This document shows, one piece after another, positions 46,550-57,646 of a stretch of DNA of 64,000 nucleotides. Both the position numbers and the translations under genes were made by a program. The notes under the pieces are model-generated. The model had not been told where the DNA came from. It made no database searches and saw only the letters and a list, made by a program, of their open reading frames with translations. The stretch comes from Rhodoferax sp. PAMC 29310. Its GTDB lineage: Bacteria > Pseudomonadota > Gammaproteobacteria > Burkholderiales > Burkholderiaceae_C. Positions within the stretch are counted from its first letter, which is position 1; the number at the start of each line of letters is the position of its first letter. The DNA lies in the NCBI RefSeq assembly GCF_017948265.1, contig NZ_CP072852.1, forward strand, positions 1 through 64,000, read 5' to 3'.

Positions 46550-47203
46550 TTAAAACGTGAAACGCTCGGGTTCCGGGAAGTTTTGCAGGCGCTGAGCAAC
46601 GGTGTCCCATGGCTGCGTGGTGGTGAAGTCGGTGTCGCTGGTGCGGGTCACCACGGTGGCGCGCATCACGGGCTCGTCACCTACGATGGCGACCAGTCGG
46701 CCACCCACTTTCAGTTGAGCCAGCAGGGCTTGCGGTACCTCTGCCACGGAACCGCTCAATACGATCACGTCAAACGGGCTTTCGGCCGATGCACCTTTGG
46801 AGCCGTCAAACTGGCGCACTTCGGCGTTGGTGATGCCGGCTTTTTGCAGGTTCTCGCGGGCCATTTTTGCAAGATCAGGGTTGATTTCCAGAGAAATAAC
46901 CCGGTGGGCTTGGTTCGCCAGCAAGGCGGCCATGTAGCCCGAGCCTGAGCCAATTTCTAGCACGTTGTCAGTTTTTTGAACAACAGCATCTTGCAGCATG
47001 CGCGCCTCGACCCGGGGAGGCAGCATGGACTGACCATGGCCCAGCGGAATTTCCATGTCGGCAAAGGCCAGCACCTTGTGGGCCAAGGGCACGAAGTCCT
47101 CACGCTTGATCACTGCCAGAAGTTGCAAAACATCGGCGTCCAGCACGTCCCAAGGACGAATCTGCTGTTCGATCATATTGAAGCGCGCTTGTTCAAAATT
47201 CAT
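46550..47203 (-). CDS. Protein-L-isoaspartate O-methyltransferase-like protein
   Basis: A 217-residue SAM-dependent methyltransferase. The motif I VLEIGSGSGYMAALLA and the family-specific LPPRVEARMLQDAV (in place of the MPEKSQPYMVAM-type acceptor loop) and FVPLAHKVLAFADMEIPLGHGQSM match the Pcm family. In this Burkholderiales gene order it is annotated as Pcm, but the isoaspartate-binding region is diverged, so repair activity is probable, not certain. Confidence 0.87.
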   Translation of the reverse strand: MNFEQARFNMIEQQIRPWDVLDADVLQLLAVIKREDFVPLAHKVLAFADMEIPLGHGQSMLPPRVEARMLQDAVVQKTDNVLEIGSGSGYMAALLANQAHRVISLEINPDLAKMARENLQKAGITNAEVRQFDGSKGASAESPFDVIVLSGSVAEVPQALLAQLKVGGRLVAIVGDEPVMRATVVTRTSDTDFTTTQPWDTVAQRLQNFPEPERFTF

Positions 47204-47244
47204 TTCGGTACTCCGGGGGGTATGTTAACTGATTCTGTAAAATT

Positions 47245-50200
47245 TTAACCGGCAGCCCTGGGGCCAGCCCAGAGACGGCGTAACCATTGCGCTAGGTCAT
47301 CCATATAGCAATACACCACCGGCACCACCACCAGCGTCAATAACGAGGAGGTGATCACGCCGCCAATGACGGCTTGGCCCATGGGCGCTCGCATCTCGGA
47401 TCCTTCCGTTAGGGCCATTGCCAGCGGCAACATGCCAAAGATCATGGCCAATGTGGTCATCAAAATCGGTCGCAGTCGCACTTTGGCGGCCAGTAGCAAG
47501 GCCTCATGGCGCTCCACACCGTCCTCGCGCGCACGAATGGCGAAGTCCACCAGCAAAATCGCATTCTTGGTGACCAGTCCCATCAACATCACCACCCCAA
47601 TGACGGAGAACAGTGACAGGGTGGAGTTGAACATCATCAAGGCCAGCACCACCCCGATCAATGTCAATGGCAGCGCGGTCATGAGCGCCAACGGTTGCAG
47701 AAGGCTCTTGAACTGGCTGGCCAGAATCATGTAAATGAACACCACCGCCAGCACCAAAGCCGAGACGGCATAGCCAAAGGCTTCGGCCATGTCTTTGGTG
47801 GATCCGCTGAACTTGTAGCTGTAGCCCGGCGGCATGGCGATGCTGTCCATGGCGGTTTTGATGTCTTTGGAGACTTCGCCCGAAGACCTGCCGGACACGT
47901 TGCCGCTGATGGCGACCTCGCGAGTCAGGTCGCGCCGGTTGATCTGGTTCGGGCCGGTTGACGCGCGGACATCGGCGACCTGGCTCAATCGCACCACACG
48001 GGCGCTGCCGTCGGCATTGCTGCCCACGGGAAAGGGCAGGTTCTGCAGGTCTTGTGGGGTGTCTCGGTGATCAGCAGCCAGGCGCACATTTACATCGTAG
48101 GTCTGGTCGTCTGGTGCGCGCCAGTTGCCCACCGTCTGGCCGGCCACCAGGGTACGCAGCGAGGCGCCAATTTGGGCCATGCTCAACCCCAAATCCGAGG
48201 CCACATCACGTTTCACCTCAATGTCCAACGTCGGTTTGTTGGGTTTGACGGACGAGTCCAGGTCCACCAGGCCCGCCACATCACGAATCTGGTTGAGCGC
48301 AGTTTTGGTCAAGCGCTCCAGCTCAGCCGTGTCCGGGCCCTGAATGGAGAACAAAATCTGCTTTTGCCCGCCCATGGGGTCCAACAAGCCCACGTGGGTC
48401 ACCGTGATGCCCGCCACTTGGCGCAGTCGGTCTCGAAGCACGACCGACATGGCGTCTACGCTGCGGCTTCGGGCTTTGCGTTCGACCAGGCGGATGTAGA
48501 TGTTGGCGTAAATCTTTCCTTGCGCCGTACCGGTGTTGATGGTCGTCAATGTGTAGTTGACTTCAGGGAACTCCCGCAGAATGGCTTCCACCTCGCGCGC
48601 CTTGGCCTCGGTGACCTCTAGCGAGGACCCCACGGGCGTGTTGAAGCTCAGCGACGTCTCAGAGAAGTCAGACTTGGGCACAAACTCGGTGCCCAGCAGC
48701 GGCACCATGAAAAGGCTGGTGACAAAAATGGCGAAGGCCATGGCAACCGTGGTCAGTCGATGGGCCAGCGACCAGCGAAGAATGCCCTGGTACAGATCTG
48801 CCAGCGAATCGGTGGCGTGATCAAACCATCCGGTCACGCGACCAATGGTTTTGTCATACAGACTGACGGGCACCCAGGGCTTGCCGTCCGGGCCCAAGCC
48901 CTTGCGGTCGTGGTCTTCAATACTTGGGTCATGCCAAATAGAGGACAGCATGGGGTCCAGCGTGAAGCTGACAAACATCGAGATCAGTACGGCCGCGACG
49001 ATGGTGATACCGAACTCGTGAAAGAACTTGCCGATGATGCCGCCCATGAAGCCAATCGGCAAAAAAACCGCCACGATCGACAGGGTGGTGGCCAACACCG
49101 CCAAACCGATTTCCTGCGTGCCTTCCAGCGAAGCCTGGTAAACCCCTTTGCCCATTTGCACGTGGCGCACGATGTTTTCACGCACCACGATGGCGTCGTC
49201 AATCAGTAGGCCCACACACAGGCTGAGCGCCATCATGGTGATCATGTTGATGGTGAAGCCGAACAGGTTCATGAATAGAAAAGTGCCAATCAAGGCAATC
49301 GGCAGCGTTAGCCCGGTGATCACCGTGGAGCGCCACGAATTGAGGAACAAGAACACGATCAGCACCGTCAACAGCGCACCTTCGATGAGTGTTTGGCGCA
49401 CGTTGGACACGGACACCCGAATCTGGCGGGACCCATCCGTGATCTGTTCAAGTCGAACCCCTGACGGGAGTTGTTGTTTGATCTCGGCCAAAGTACTAAT
49501 CAAGCCATCGACCACGGCAATGGTGTTGTCGTCTTGCGCTTTTTGGACATTGAGCAGAAGCGTGCGCTGGCCGTTGTACAGCGCCAGGCTCTCCACTTCA
49601 GGGGCGCCATCCACCACGCGAGCCACTTGCTCGACCCGAATTGGCGCGCCGCCTTTGCGACTGATGATGATGCGACCAAAGTCCTCCGGGCGTTGCATGC
49701 GTCCGGCAATCTGGATCACACGTTCCTGCTCTTTCGAGCGGATCGCTCCGACGGGCAGGTCCTGATTTTCATTGCGCACGGCAGTCACCACCTGATCGGG
49801 GCTGATGCCATACGACTCCAGCGCCTGCGGGTTCAGGAAGATGTTGATCTCCCGTTTGGTGCCGCCCACCAAGGTTACTGAGCCGACGCCGCGCACGTTC
49901 TCCAGCCGTTTTTTAAGGGTTTGCTCCGCCCAGTTGCTCAACTCGACCGGCGTCATGGGCTGGCCAATGCGGGTGTCGTTGTCGGGCAAGACGGCCACGG
50001 ACCAGATCGCACGTGAGGCTGGGTCAAAGCGCATGACACGAGGCTCTTTGACCTCGGTGCGCAGCGTGGGCCGCAGGGCGGCAATTTTCTCCCGCACGTC
50101 TTCTGCCGCTTTTCGGCCATCAATGTGCAGACCGAACTCGATGATGACGACCGACTGGCCTTCGTAGCTTCGTGAGGTGAGGGCGTTGATGCCGGCAATG

Positions 50201-50418
50201 GCGTTCACGCCTTCTTCAATCTTTTTGGAAACCTCGCTCTCCACAATCTGGGGTGAGGCGCCGGGGTATTCGGCCGTGACCACCACGACGGGAAAATCAA
50301 CGTTCGGGAACTGATCCACTTTCAGGCGTTGCAGTGAAAACAATCCCAACACGACCAAGGCCAGCATGACCATGGTGGCAAAAACCGGGTTTTTCAGGCT
50401 GACACGGGTGAACCACAT
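47245..50418 (-). CDS. RND multidrug efflux permease (HAE1 type)
   Basis: A 1057-residue inner-membrane proton antiporter with 12 helices and two large periplasmic loops. The TM4 pair [20 protein letters not shown] carries the adjacent Asp residues of the proton relay; [13 protein letters not shown] and [27 protein letters not shown] are typical of the MexF/AcrB-like HAE1 branch. TM1 starts [18 protein letters not shown]. It works with the adaptor gene (3-base gap upstream) and TolC (downstream), a complete tripartite system. Drugs or solvents are likely substrates; which ones cannot be read. Confidence 0.95.
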   Translation of the reverse strand: MWFTRVSLKNPVFATMVMLALVVLGLFSLQRLKVDQFPNVDFPVVVVTAEYPGASPQIVESEVSKKIEEGVNAIAGINALTSRSYEGQSVVIIEFGLHIDGRKAAEDVREKIAALRPTLRTEVKEPRVMRFDPASRAIWSVAVLPDNDTRIGQPMTPVELSNWAEQTLKKRLENVRGVGSVTLVGGTKREINIFLNPQALESYGISPDQVVTAVRNENQDLPVGAIRSKEQERVIQIAGRMQRPEDFGRIIISRKGGAPIRVEQVARVVDGAPEVESLALYNGQRTLLLNVQKAQDDNTIAVVDGLISTLAEIKQQLPSGVRLEQITDGSRQIRVSVSNVRQTLIEGALLTVLIVFLFLNSWRSTVITGLTLPIALIGTFLFMNLFGFTINMITMMALSLCVGLLIDDAIVVRENIVRHVQMGKGVYQASLEGTQEIGLAVLATTLSIVAVFLPIGFMGGIIGKFFHEFGITIVAAVLISMFVSFTLDPMLSSIWHDPSIEDHDRKGLGPDGKPWVPVSLYDKTIGRVTGWFDHATDSLADLYQGILRWSLAHRLTTVAMAFAIFVTSLFMVPLLGTEFVPKSDFSETSLSFNTPVGSSLEVTEAKAREVEAILREFPEVNYTLTTINTGTAQGKIYANIYIRLVERKARSRSVDAMSVVLRDRLRQVAGITVTHVGLLDPMGGQKQILFSIQGPDTAELERLTKTALNQIRDVAGLVDLDSSVKPNKPTLDIEVKRDVASDLGLSMAQIGASLRTLVAGQTVGNWRAPDDQTYDVNVRLAADHRDTPQDLQNLPFPVGSNADGSARVVRLSQVADVRASTGPNQINRRDLTREVAISGNVSGRSSGEVSKDIKTAMDSIAMPPGYSYKFSGSTKDMAEAFGYAVSALVLAVVFIYMILASQFKSLLQPLALMTALPLTLIGVVLALMMFNSTLSLFSVIGVVMLMGLVTKNAILLVDFAIRAREDGVERHEALLLAAKVRLRPILMTTLAMIFGMLPLAMALTEGSEMRAPMGQAVIGGVITSSLLTLVVVPVVYCYMDDLAQWLRRLWAGPRAAG

Positions 50419-50421
50419 GAT

Positions 50422-51555
50422 TTACTTCGCGCCCGCTGCCAGAGTCACCGGCGTGCCTTCACGCAGGGCACCAACTGCCCCACGGATGACGACAGCGCCC
50501 GGCGAGACGCCTGCAATTTCAACCATCGCCTGGCCCTGAAACTCGCCCCGTTGGCCCAACGTGACGGGTTGGTGGGCCACCTGGTTGGTCACCACCAGTT
50601 GCACATAAGGTTGGGGCTTGTCAGTGCGAACGGCGTTGAGCGCCAGGGCCAAGGCCGTGGTTTGCCCGGTGACCAAGGTGCCTTGCGCAAACAATCCTTG
50701 GCGCAGGTTGGCCGTGGGCGCCAGCGCCAGGTAGGCCAGTACCGCACGGCTGCCGGCGGCGGCACTGGGGTTGATTCGCACCACGCGAGCTGATGTGGTG
50801 TCAGCGGCACCTTCAATGCGAAGCTGCGCGGTCTGCCCCACTTTGACGGCCATGGCGTCGGCGGCATTCAGCGGCGCCTCGAGCTCCAACGCGCTCAGGT
50901 CCACTATTTCAATGATCCGTGCGTCAATGGACAGGCGCTCACCGGGCTGCGCCAGGCGCTGGGCAACCTGGCCGGCGATGGGCGCGCGCAAGACGGTGTC
51001 ACCCTGGGACTTGGTGGCGACGTCGACCGCCGCTTGCGCCGCCTGAAAGTTGGCTTGGGCCCCAGCGAGGGTGGTGGCAGACGACTCCAGGGCAGTTTTT
51101 GAAATAAAGCCCTGCGAGACCAAGGAGTTGTTGTTGTCAAAGCTGCGTTGTGCCAAGTTGACTTGTGCCTTGGCCGACTCCGCTTGCTGCTGTGCCTGGC
51201 GCACGCGGGCCTGACTTTCGGTGGGGTCGATGCGGGCAATGATCTGACCTGCCTTGACGAAGTCTCCCTCTCTCACCGTTAACCCCTGCAACTCACCTGC
51301 AATGCGGGCCTTCACCATGGCCGAGTTGACAGCCCTCAAAGGCCCTGAAATGGCCAGGCCCTGGCTCAATTCAAGCGAGGCGGCCTGCACCAAGTCGTCC
51401 GGATTGAGTACCACCGGAACCCGTGTTTTTTGCGCGGTCTGCTGGGCTTGTAAAGCGGCCTTCTGCGCTTGGCGTGAGGAAAGTGTTCGCACGGCGCCTG
51501 CCACCAGCAAGGCAGCAACCAGGCCGATAACGACCCATTTGACTCGAAGTTTCAT
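50422..51555 (-). CDS. RND efflux periplasmic adaptor (membrane fusion protein)
   Basis: A 377-residue adaptor with an N-terminal membrane anchor (WVVIGLVAALLVAGAVRTL, residues ~6-24). The biotinyl-lipoyl half-motifs AGELQGLTVREGDFVKAGQIIARID and DTVLRAPIAGQVAQRLAQPGERL flank the alpha-helical hairpin. It links the RND pump to TolC. The start at 51555 (TGATG with the TetR stop) is preferred; a 15-residue longer version would overlap tetR. Confidence 0.94.
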   Translation of the reverse strand: MKLRVKWVVIGLVAALLVAGAVRTLSSRQAQKAALQAQQTAQKTRVPVVLNPDDLVQAASLELSQGLAISGPLRAVNSAMVKARIAGELQGLTVREGDFVKAGQIIARIDPTESQARVRQAQQQAESAKAQVNLAQRSFDNNNSLVSQGFISKTALESSATTLAGAQANFQAAQAAVDVATKSQGDTVLRAPIAGQVAQRLAQPGERLSIDARIIEIVDLSALELEAPLNAADAMAVKVGQTAQLRIEGAADTTSARVVRINPSAAAGSRAVLAYLALAPTANLRQGLFAQGTLVTGQTTALALALNAVRTDKPQPYVQLVVTNQVAHQPVTLGQRGEFQGQAMVEIAGVSPGAVVIRGAVGALREGTPVTLAAGAK

Positions 51556-52250
51556 CAGGTAATAGGAGGAGTGGGGGAAATTGAGGGAAGGCGCATGCAC
51601 ATGCCCTTGAGGATGGTTTCAACCTGGACGGCCAGATAGTCTTCTGGCACCAATTGCGCATTGGCATCACAACATGCGCCCAGTGAGTGCTTCCACATTG
51701 CTAGAAACATCATGGGGGCCAATATGACGTAAACCCCATATTGCATGTCCATGGGGGCAAACTCGCCGCTGTCCACGCCACGCTGCAGCACCCGCGCGAT
51801 CAATCGGTTGCCAGGCTCTATGACCTCTTGCTGGTAGAAAACCGCTAGCTCCGGAAAGTTGCCGGACTCACTCATCATGAGCTTGGAGATGCCGGAGGCT
51901 TTGGTGGCGCCCAGTCGCTCCCACCAGGACGTCATGCAAAAGCGGAGCAAATCGGCAGCGCTGCCCTGGAATTCGTCCATTTCCTTGGACCACTCGGTGA
52001 ATCGGACGGAAATATTCTCTCGGACCACTGCCTTGAACAACTCTTCCTTGCTGGAAAAGTACAAAAACAAGGTGCCCTTCGATACGCCCGCGCGTTTGGC
52101 CACCTCTTCGGCGCGGGTGGCCGCAAATCCTTTTTCAACAAACAGGTCAAGTGCGGCGTCCAGCAATTCACCGGGGCGTGCTTCCTTGCGCCGCTCGCGC
52201 TTGCCCTGCGCTTTGGTTTTGGATTTGCAAATAAGGTTAGAAAAAATCAT
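51555..52250 (-). CDS. TetR/AcrR-family repressor of the efflux operon
   Basis: A 231-residue regulator. The N-terminal TetR_N domain ([48 protein letters not shown], residues ~29-76) is standard. The C-terminal ligand domain contains a WW pair and a run of hydrophobics for a drug-like pocket. As first gene of the efflux run, co-transcribed with the adaptor and pump, it probably represses its own operon. The 5' region (52251-52290) is AT-richer, with an imperfect AATGACTG..GGTTATT dyad that could be the operator. Confidence 0.92.
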   Translation of the reverse strand: MIFSNLICKSKTKAQGKRERRKEARPGELLDAALDLFVEKGFAATRAEEVAKRAGVSKGTLFLYFSSKEELFKAVVRENISVRFTEWSKEMDEFQGSAADLLRFCMTSWWERLGATKASGISKLMMSESGNFPELAVFYQQEVIEPGNRLIARVLQRGVDSGEFAPMDMQYGVYVILAPMMFLAMWKHSLGACCDANAQLVPEDYLAVQVETILKGMCMRLPSISPTPPIT

Positions 52251-52422
52251 GCAGTTAATGACTGTTGGGTTATTAGTGTATCGATGACTTCAAAGCGCTG
52301 TCAATTGATCGTGAACAAGAATTTCGCAGTCATGGCATCTATTGCTGCTCAAACGGAGAAGCCGGACGCTCGTAACCCGGTCGTATTTGTCAACAAGGTT
52401 TTTGGTTTATCCTCAGGTTTGC

Positions 52423-55400
52423 ATGGATTCAGGTTCTTCACATCCGGCTTCCTTGCGGCAGCTTAGCTTGACGCTAGTGATCGGTCTTGTTACCGCGACT
52501 ACTTTCATCGTGGCCGCCTGTTTTGTTGCGTTCAGCTTGTTTCCGATGGCAAGGCAGATTGCGCAAGACCATTTTGATCACGCCCGGATTCGAGTTGAAT
52601 CCGATTTGAATGCCGCTTTCGAACCCCCGGTGGCACTGCTCGAAATGAGTCAACTTTGGTTGGCTGGTGAAGCGCCTGATCTGGCGTCACCGGTGGCTTT
52701 CAATCGTTTGTTTCAGCCCGTGTTGGAAAAATCGCCCCAAATTACATCGGTGGTGGCGGGAACCTCCACGGGGCAGGGTTGGTTGCTGCTGCAGCAAACG
52801 GATGGGACCTGGCGCAACCGGATGACGGATGTGCCGCGCTGGGGTCATCGACACCTGTTAATTGACCGCCGCGCCGACGGTAGTTTGTCACGTGAGTGGC
52901 GCGAGCAAGACTACGACCCGCGTCGACGCCCCTGGTTTCAGCCCCGTCGTGGCTGGCGCCACGACGGGGCTCATGGGTTGGACCGCACCCTACGTGTTCT
53001 TCACGACGGGTGACCCGGGTATCACGGCTTCGCTGGGCATGCCGCTGGTGGATGGCCGCAGTTTGGTGATTGGCCTGGACCTGAAACTCAGTGATCTGTC
53101 CTACAGCACGCTGAATGCCAAGGTGGGAAAAACCGGCATGGCGCTGGTGATGACTGACGACGAGCGCGTACTCGCATTACCGGCCCGACCGGCAGGTGTT
53201 GACGATGCCACATGGAAGGCACTCATCCTTAAACCCGTGTCTGAGTTGTCATTGGTCCCCGTGAATGCGGCGCTGGCGGCGTGGCGATCTCATGGGCGGA
53301 ATACGTCAGGTGTATTTGAGTTTGCTTCAGGCGCGCAGGCGTGGCTCGTGACCATTCAGCCCTATCAACTGGGGGCACAGCGGTTTTGGGTGCTCACACT
53401 GGCACCAGAAACTGATTTTTCGCCCAATTGGCGACCGATTCTGACCGCGCTGGCGGTTGCACTCTTGTTGTTGCTGGGTGTCACGGCCTGGGTCGTGAAA
53501 ACTCAAATCAAGCGCTTGACGCTTCCATTGGAGGCCTTGGCGGCAGCGAACAACAAAATAGGGCAGCTGGACTTTCAAGAGGCCGCCCCGGTGGAGAGCA
53601 ATGTGCTGGAGATCGGGCAACTTGCCAAGGCACACTCGATGATGCGGGAGATCTTGCGTGGCAATCAGACCATGCTGGCCGAGCAGGCGAAGGAGTTGCG
53701 TCGACAAAACGATGTCTTGAATGTGATCGTGAACTACTTCCCGGGCGGCGTCACGATGGTGGACGAAGAGATGCGCGTCATTGTGCGCAACGCCAAGTTC
53801 CAGCAGTTGCAGGCCTTGCCGGACCATGTGTTGGCTGGGAGAGTTGTTCTATTTGAAGACATCATCCGTCACAACGTCTTGCGGGGCGACTACGGCCCGG
53901 GTGACCCTGAACAACTGTTGGCAGATCGAATGGTCTTGACTCGCAGTGGCGAGCCCTATCTCATTGAGCGAGAGTTCACCAATGGGCGGGTGCTGGAGAT
54001 TCGCGGCTTGCCATTGCCCGGCGGCGGATTTTTGTCCAGCTATGTTGACGTCACAGAGCGCAAGGCCATAGAGGAAAAGCTGCGTCTGGCCGCCAGTGTT
54101 TTCACGCACACCAGCGAGGCCATCACGATCACCGAAGCAGACGGAACCATCATTGATGTGAATGAAGCGTTCACCCGGATCACCGGCTATAGCCGGGAAG
54201 AAGCCCTGGGCCAGCGCACCAGCCTGCTGAATTCGGGCCGCCACAACAGGGCCTTCTACACCGCGATGTGGCGCGACTTGCTTGATCAAGGCCATTGGCA
54301 CGGCGAGATCTGGAACCGGCACAAACATGGCGAGCCCTATGCGGTCATGCTGACGATCAATGCGGTGCGTGGCAACCATGGTGGCGTCGAACAATATGTG
54401 GCCCTGTTCTCTGACATCACGGCACTCAAGCAGCATCAGGCTCAGTTGGAGCACATTGCCCACTATGACGCGCTGACCAACCTGCCCAACCGGGTGTTGC
54501 TGGCCGACCGTTTGCACCAAGGTCTGGCACAGGCCCAGCGCCGGGGGCAATTGCTGGCGGTGGCGTATCTTGATCTGGACGGCTTCAAGGCCATCAACGA
54601 TGTCCATGGCCATGATGTGGGCGATCAGGTTCTCGTGGTGCTGTCCGAACTGATGCGGCAGACCTTGCGTGAGGGTGACACTTTGGCTCGCCTGGGTGGC
54701 GACGAGTTTGTGGCGGTGCTGGTGGACTTGGCCGACGTGGCCGCCTGCGAACCCATGTTGACCCGGTTGTTGGCCGCTGCTGCGCAGCCGGTTGCGGTGG
54801 CGGACGGTACGGTACAAGTTTCAGCCAGTCTGGGCGTGACGTTTTATCCGCAAATGGGAGAGGTCGATGCGGATCAGTTGCTGCGACAGGCCGATCAGGC
54901 CATGTACCAGGCGAAATTGGCAGGGCGCAATCGCTACTTTGCCTTCGATGCCGATGAGGACCGCAGTGTGCGGGGGCACCACGATAGCCTGGACCGCATT
55001 GGGCGTGCGATTGCAGACGGCGAGTTGGTTCTTCACTATCAGCCCAAGGTGAACCTTCGCACCGGACAGATCATTGGCGTGGAAGCGTTGGTTCGGTGGC
55101 AGCACCCGGAAAAAGGGCTGTTGGCGCCGGCCTTGTTTCTACCGCTCATCGAGGACCACCCTCTGGCGATCGATTTGGGGGAGTGGGTGATTCGCACGGC
55201 GTTGGCACAAGTGGCGAGCTGGCAACGGGCCGGGTTGCACCTGCCCGTGAGCGTCAACATTGGGGCCCGCCAGTTGCAGCAGCCCAATTTCTCGGAAAGA
55301 CTCCAGGCCTTGCTATGGGCCTGTCCATCGGTTGTGCCGGGTGACTTGGAGCTGGAGGTGCTGGAAACCAGTGCATTGGAGGATGTGGCGCTGGTGTCCC

Positions 55401-56122
55401 ACGTGATTGAGGCCTGTCGGGCCATTGGTGTCAAGTTTGCCCTGGATGATTTTGGCACCGGGTATTCGTCATTGACGTACCTCAAGCGCCTGCCCGTCAC
55501 CCTGCTCAAGATCGATCAGAGTTTTGTGCGTGACATGCTTGACGACCCGGATGATCTGGCCATTTTGCAGGGCGTGATTGGTCTGGCCAGTGCGTTCCGG
55601 CGGGAGGTCATTGCCGAAGGGGTGGAGACCGTGGCGCATGGTGTGATGCTGCTTCAATTGGGTTGTGAGTTGGCGCAGGGCTATGGAATTGCCCGGCCCA
55701 TGGCGGCGGAAAACGTTCCGGCCTGGTGTGCCGCGTGGCGCCCCGACGCGGCGTGGCTGAATCGGCCTCCAGTGGGGCGAGAGGCCTTGCCGTTATTGTT
55801 CGTCAGGGCCGAACTGCGGGCTTGGGTGATTGGCGTCGAGGCTTACCTGAGAGGCGCGCGCATGACCCCCCCGCCGATGGATGTGCATCAATGCCAATTG
55901 GGTCAATGGATTGATACCGGTGGGCGTCAGCGATATGGCGTGCATCAGCGTTTTCAGCGGATTGATGCCATGCACCAGGAACTACACCAACTCTCCCGAG
56001 AGCTGGTGGGGAGCCTGGACCGGGCTCACGCTTTGAACCGCCTACCCGCCCTGTACGCACTGCGCAATGGCCTGCAAACCGAGCTAAACGCCCTGATGCA
56101 GGATTTGCAGTCGCTACCATGA
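52423..56122 (+). CDS. Membrane dCache-PAS-PAS-GGDEF-EAL-CZB protein, interrupted by a frameshift
   Basis: Reading from the ATG at 52423 gives a TM helix (LSLTLVIGLVTATTFIVAAC) and a periplasmic dCache-like domain up to YDPRRRPWFQ. After the CCCC run at 52942-52945 the frame must change to continue as VVAGATTGLMGWTAPYVFFTTG. One extra C explains it. The rest is a second TM, HAMP-like linker, PAS (with VDEEMRVIVRNAKFQ), second PAS (ITEADGTIIDVNEAFTRITGYS), GGDEF with intact RLGGDEF and an RxxD inhibitory site five residues upstream (REGD), EAL with EALVRW, DDFGTGYSS and AEGVET, and a C-terminal CZB-like domain (HQCQLGQWI...H). It should both make and break c-di-GMP. The joined length is about 1232 residues. 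Confidence 0.85.
52941..52970. repeat. Perfect 12-bp hairpin at the frameshift of the GGDEF-EAL gene
   Basis: GCCCCGTCGTGG (52941-52952) and CCACGACGGGGC (52959-52970) with loop CTGGCG. The CCCC run at which the frame breaks lies in its left arm. Confidence 0.85.
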
Positions 56123-56245
56123 TTGACTATTGGTTTGCCGGGGGAACTTTCATCAAAGTGTCGTATCCTACCGGTCCACTGGAGAGCCTGCGTCGTTCGC
56201 TTTCGTTCGACCCTTTCTGCCTCTCTTGCCTCATTTTGATTTCAC

Positions 56246-57190
56246 ATGTCTCTTTCTTCATTTAATCGCCGTCAATTGCTGGCGTTCAGTGCAACTGCAC
56301 TTTCTCTTCCCGCTGTGGCCTTGGCGCCGCGTCCGGGCCGTCTGGTGGTCGTTGGCGGGGCCGAAGATCGCCTGAAAGACAAAATTATCCTGCGCCGATT
56401 TCTGTCACTTTGTGGCGGGGAAAACGCGAATATATTGGTGCTGACCGCAGCCAGTTCTGATCAACCAGCGGCATGGCGTGGATACGACCAGGTGTTTCGG
56501 GAAATGGGCGCGACCCAAACAACCCACCTGCCCATTTACACCCAGGAAGATGCAAACTCGGCCGACACCGTCAACCGGATTTTGAGTGCTGATGGCATTT
56601 TCATGAGCGGTGGAGATCAGCGCCGTTTGATGGAGCGACTTTCGAATACCGAGGCAGAACGGGCCATGCACACCGCCTTTCACCTGCGTCGCTGCTGCAT
56701 TGGCGGCACGAGTGCCGGTGCGGCTGTGATGTCACACATCATGTTGGCCGAGGGGGGCACGCCAGTGTTGCCCAAAAAAGATGCCGCGGTATTGGAGGAA
56801 GGGCTGGGCTTTGTTCCGAACGCGATCATCGATCAACACTTCTCAGAGCGCCGCCGTCTGGGCCGGTTAATGTCGGTGCTGGCCCAGCGCCCGGACCTGT
56901 TGGGGGTGGGTATTGATGAAGACACCGCCCTGATCATTGAGCGCGGCACCGGCGTCGAGGTTGTCGGCAAAGGGGTGGTCACATTGATCGATGGCCGGCG
57001 CATGCGTTCGAATTTTGGCGCGGCCGCTGCGAGCGAACATCTGGAGATGCTGGGAGTTACCCTGCATGTGCTGCCTGCGGGCAACCGCTACAGCAGCGTT
57101 GTGGACGAAACCAGCGGGAGCAGCCGCCTACCTAGGTCATTGCGCAGCGCCATTGCTGAACTGGTGGCGCCCGGGCCCATTCGCGGTTGA
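56246..57190 (+). CDS. Exported cyanophycinase (S51 family)
   Basis: A 314-residue serine peptidase-like protein that cleaves cyanophycin (multi-L-arginyl-poly-L-aspartate). It has a Tat-like N-terminus: NRRQLLAFSATALSLPAVALA, with cleavage near residue 27. The nucleophile elbow CIGGTSAGAA gives Ser156; VVVGGAEDRL, FMSGGDQRRLME and VPNAIIDQHFSERRRLGRL are typical of cyanophycinase. Secretion suggests it degrades external polymer (CphE-like) rather than an intracellular reserve; no cphA synthetase is in the window. Confidence 0.9.
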   Translation: MSLSSFNRRQLLAFSATALSLPAVALAPRPGRLVVVGGAEDRLKDKIILRRFLSLCGGENANILVLTAASSDQPAAWRGYDQVFREMGATQTTHLPIYTQEDANSADTVNRILSADGIFMSGGDQRRLMERLSNTEAERAMHTAFHLRRCCIGGTSAGAAVMSHIMLAEGGTPVLPKKDAAVLEEGLGFVPNAIIDQHFSERRRLGRLMSVLAQRPDLLGVGIDEDTALIIERGTGVEVVGKGVVTLIDGRRMRSNFGAAAASEHLEMLGVTLHVLPAGNRYSSVVDETSGSSRLPRSLRSAIAELVAPGPIRG

Positions 57191-57220
57191 TGGTGAATTT
57201 TCTTGGTATTTTTTGAAAGA

Positions 57221-57287
57221 TGATTTTGATGAAAATAGTGCTTTCTCTCCTTATCATTGTTGCGCAAGCAGCTACTGTTTCGATAGC
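57221..57287 (-). repeat. Dispersed ~58-bp element, copy H (5' end of small exported protein gene)
   Basis: On the plus strand it reads TGATTTTGATG, then ATAGTGCTTTCTC, then GCGCAAGCAGCTACT, then TTCGATAGC. This is the reverse-complement orientation. It overlaps the start codon and nearly all of the signal peptide of the following gene. Confidence 0.55.
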
Positions 57288-57477
57288 GGCCACCGAGCAC
57301 GGTGACAAGGAACGGGAGGTCGATATCGCCCGTCATCAAGCCATGGCCAGCGCACACAACAACGCGGCCAAGTGTCTGGCTTCGGGTGAAAAAGAAAATG
57401 TGTGCGAACAGGCCCTTCAAGCCGCCTGTCGCGGCTTGGCTATTGGAAAAACCTGCGGCATGAAACACGCCCACTGA
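57229..57477 (+). CDS. Small exported hypothetical protein with four Cys
   Basis: A protein of 82 residues from the ATG at 57229 (a Met three codons earlier lacks ribosome-site spacing). The signal peptide MKIVLSLLIIVAQAATVSIAA is followed by ~61 residues with HQAMASAHNNAAKCLASGEKENVCEQALQAACRGLAIGKTCGMKHAH. Its four Cys residues suggest two disulfides in the periplasm. Ends in a His-containing tail. Family and function are unknown. Its signal peptide coincides with repeat copy H. Confidence 0.65.
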   Translation: MKIVLSLLIIVAQAATVSIAATEHGDKEREVDIARHQAMASAHNNAAKCLASGEKENVCEQALQAACRGLAIGKTCGMKHAH

Positions 57478-57646
57478 CGGGGCGAGCCAGTGCCACCACC
57501 CTGTGATCTCGCCCAATAGGTGGCGAACCCGCCGGTGATCGGCCAGTTCTTGATCCAGGTCACGGTGGCCTGATCGCTTGGGGATGATAGTGCAGAGGTC
57601 AGCGCATGAAGCGCTGCTGTAATCCAATACAAGCAAGGGGGTTCTT

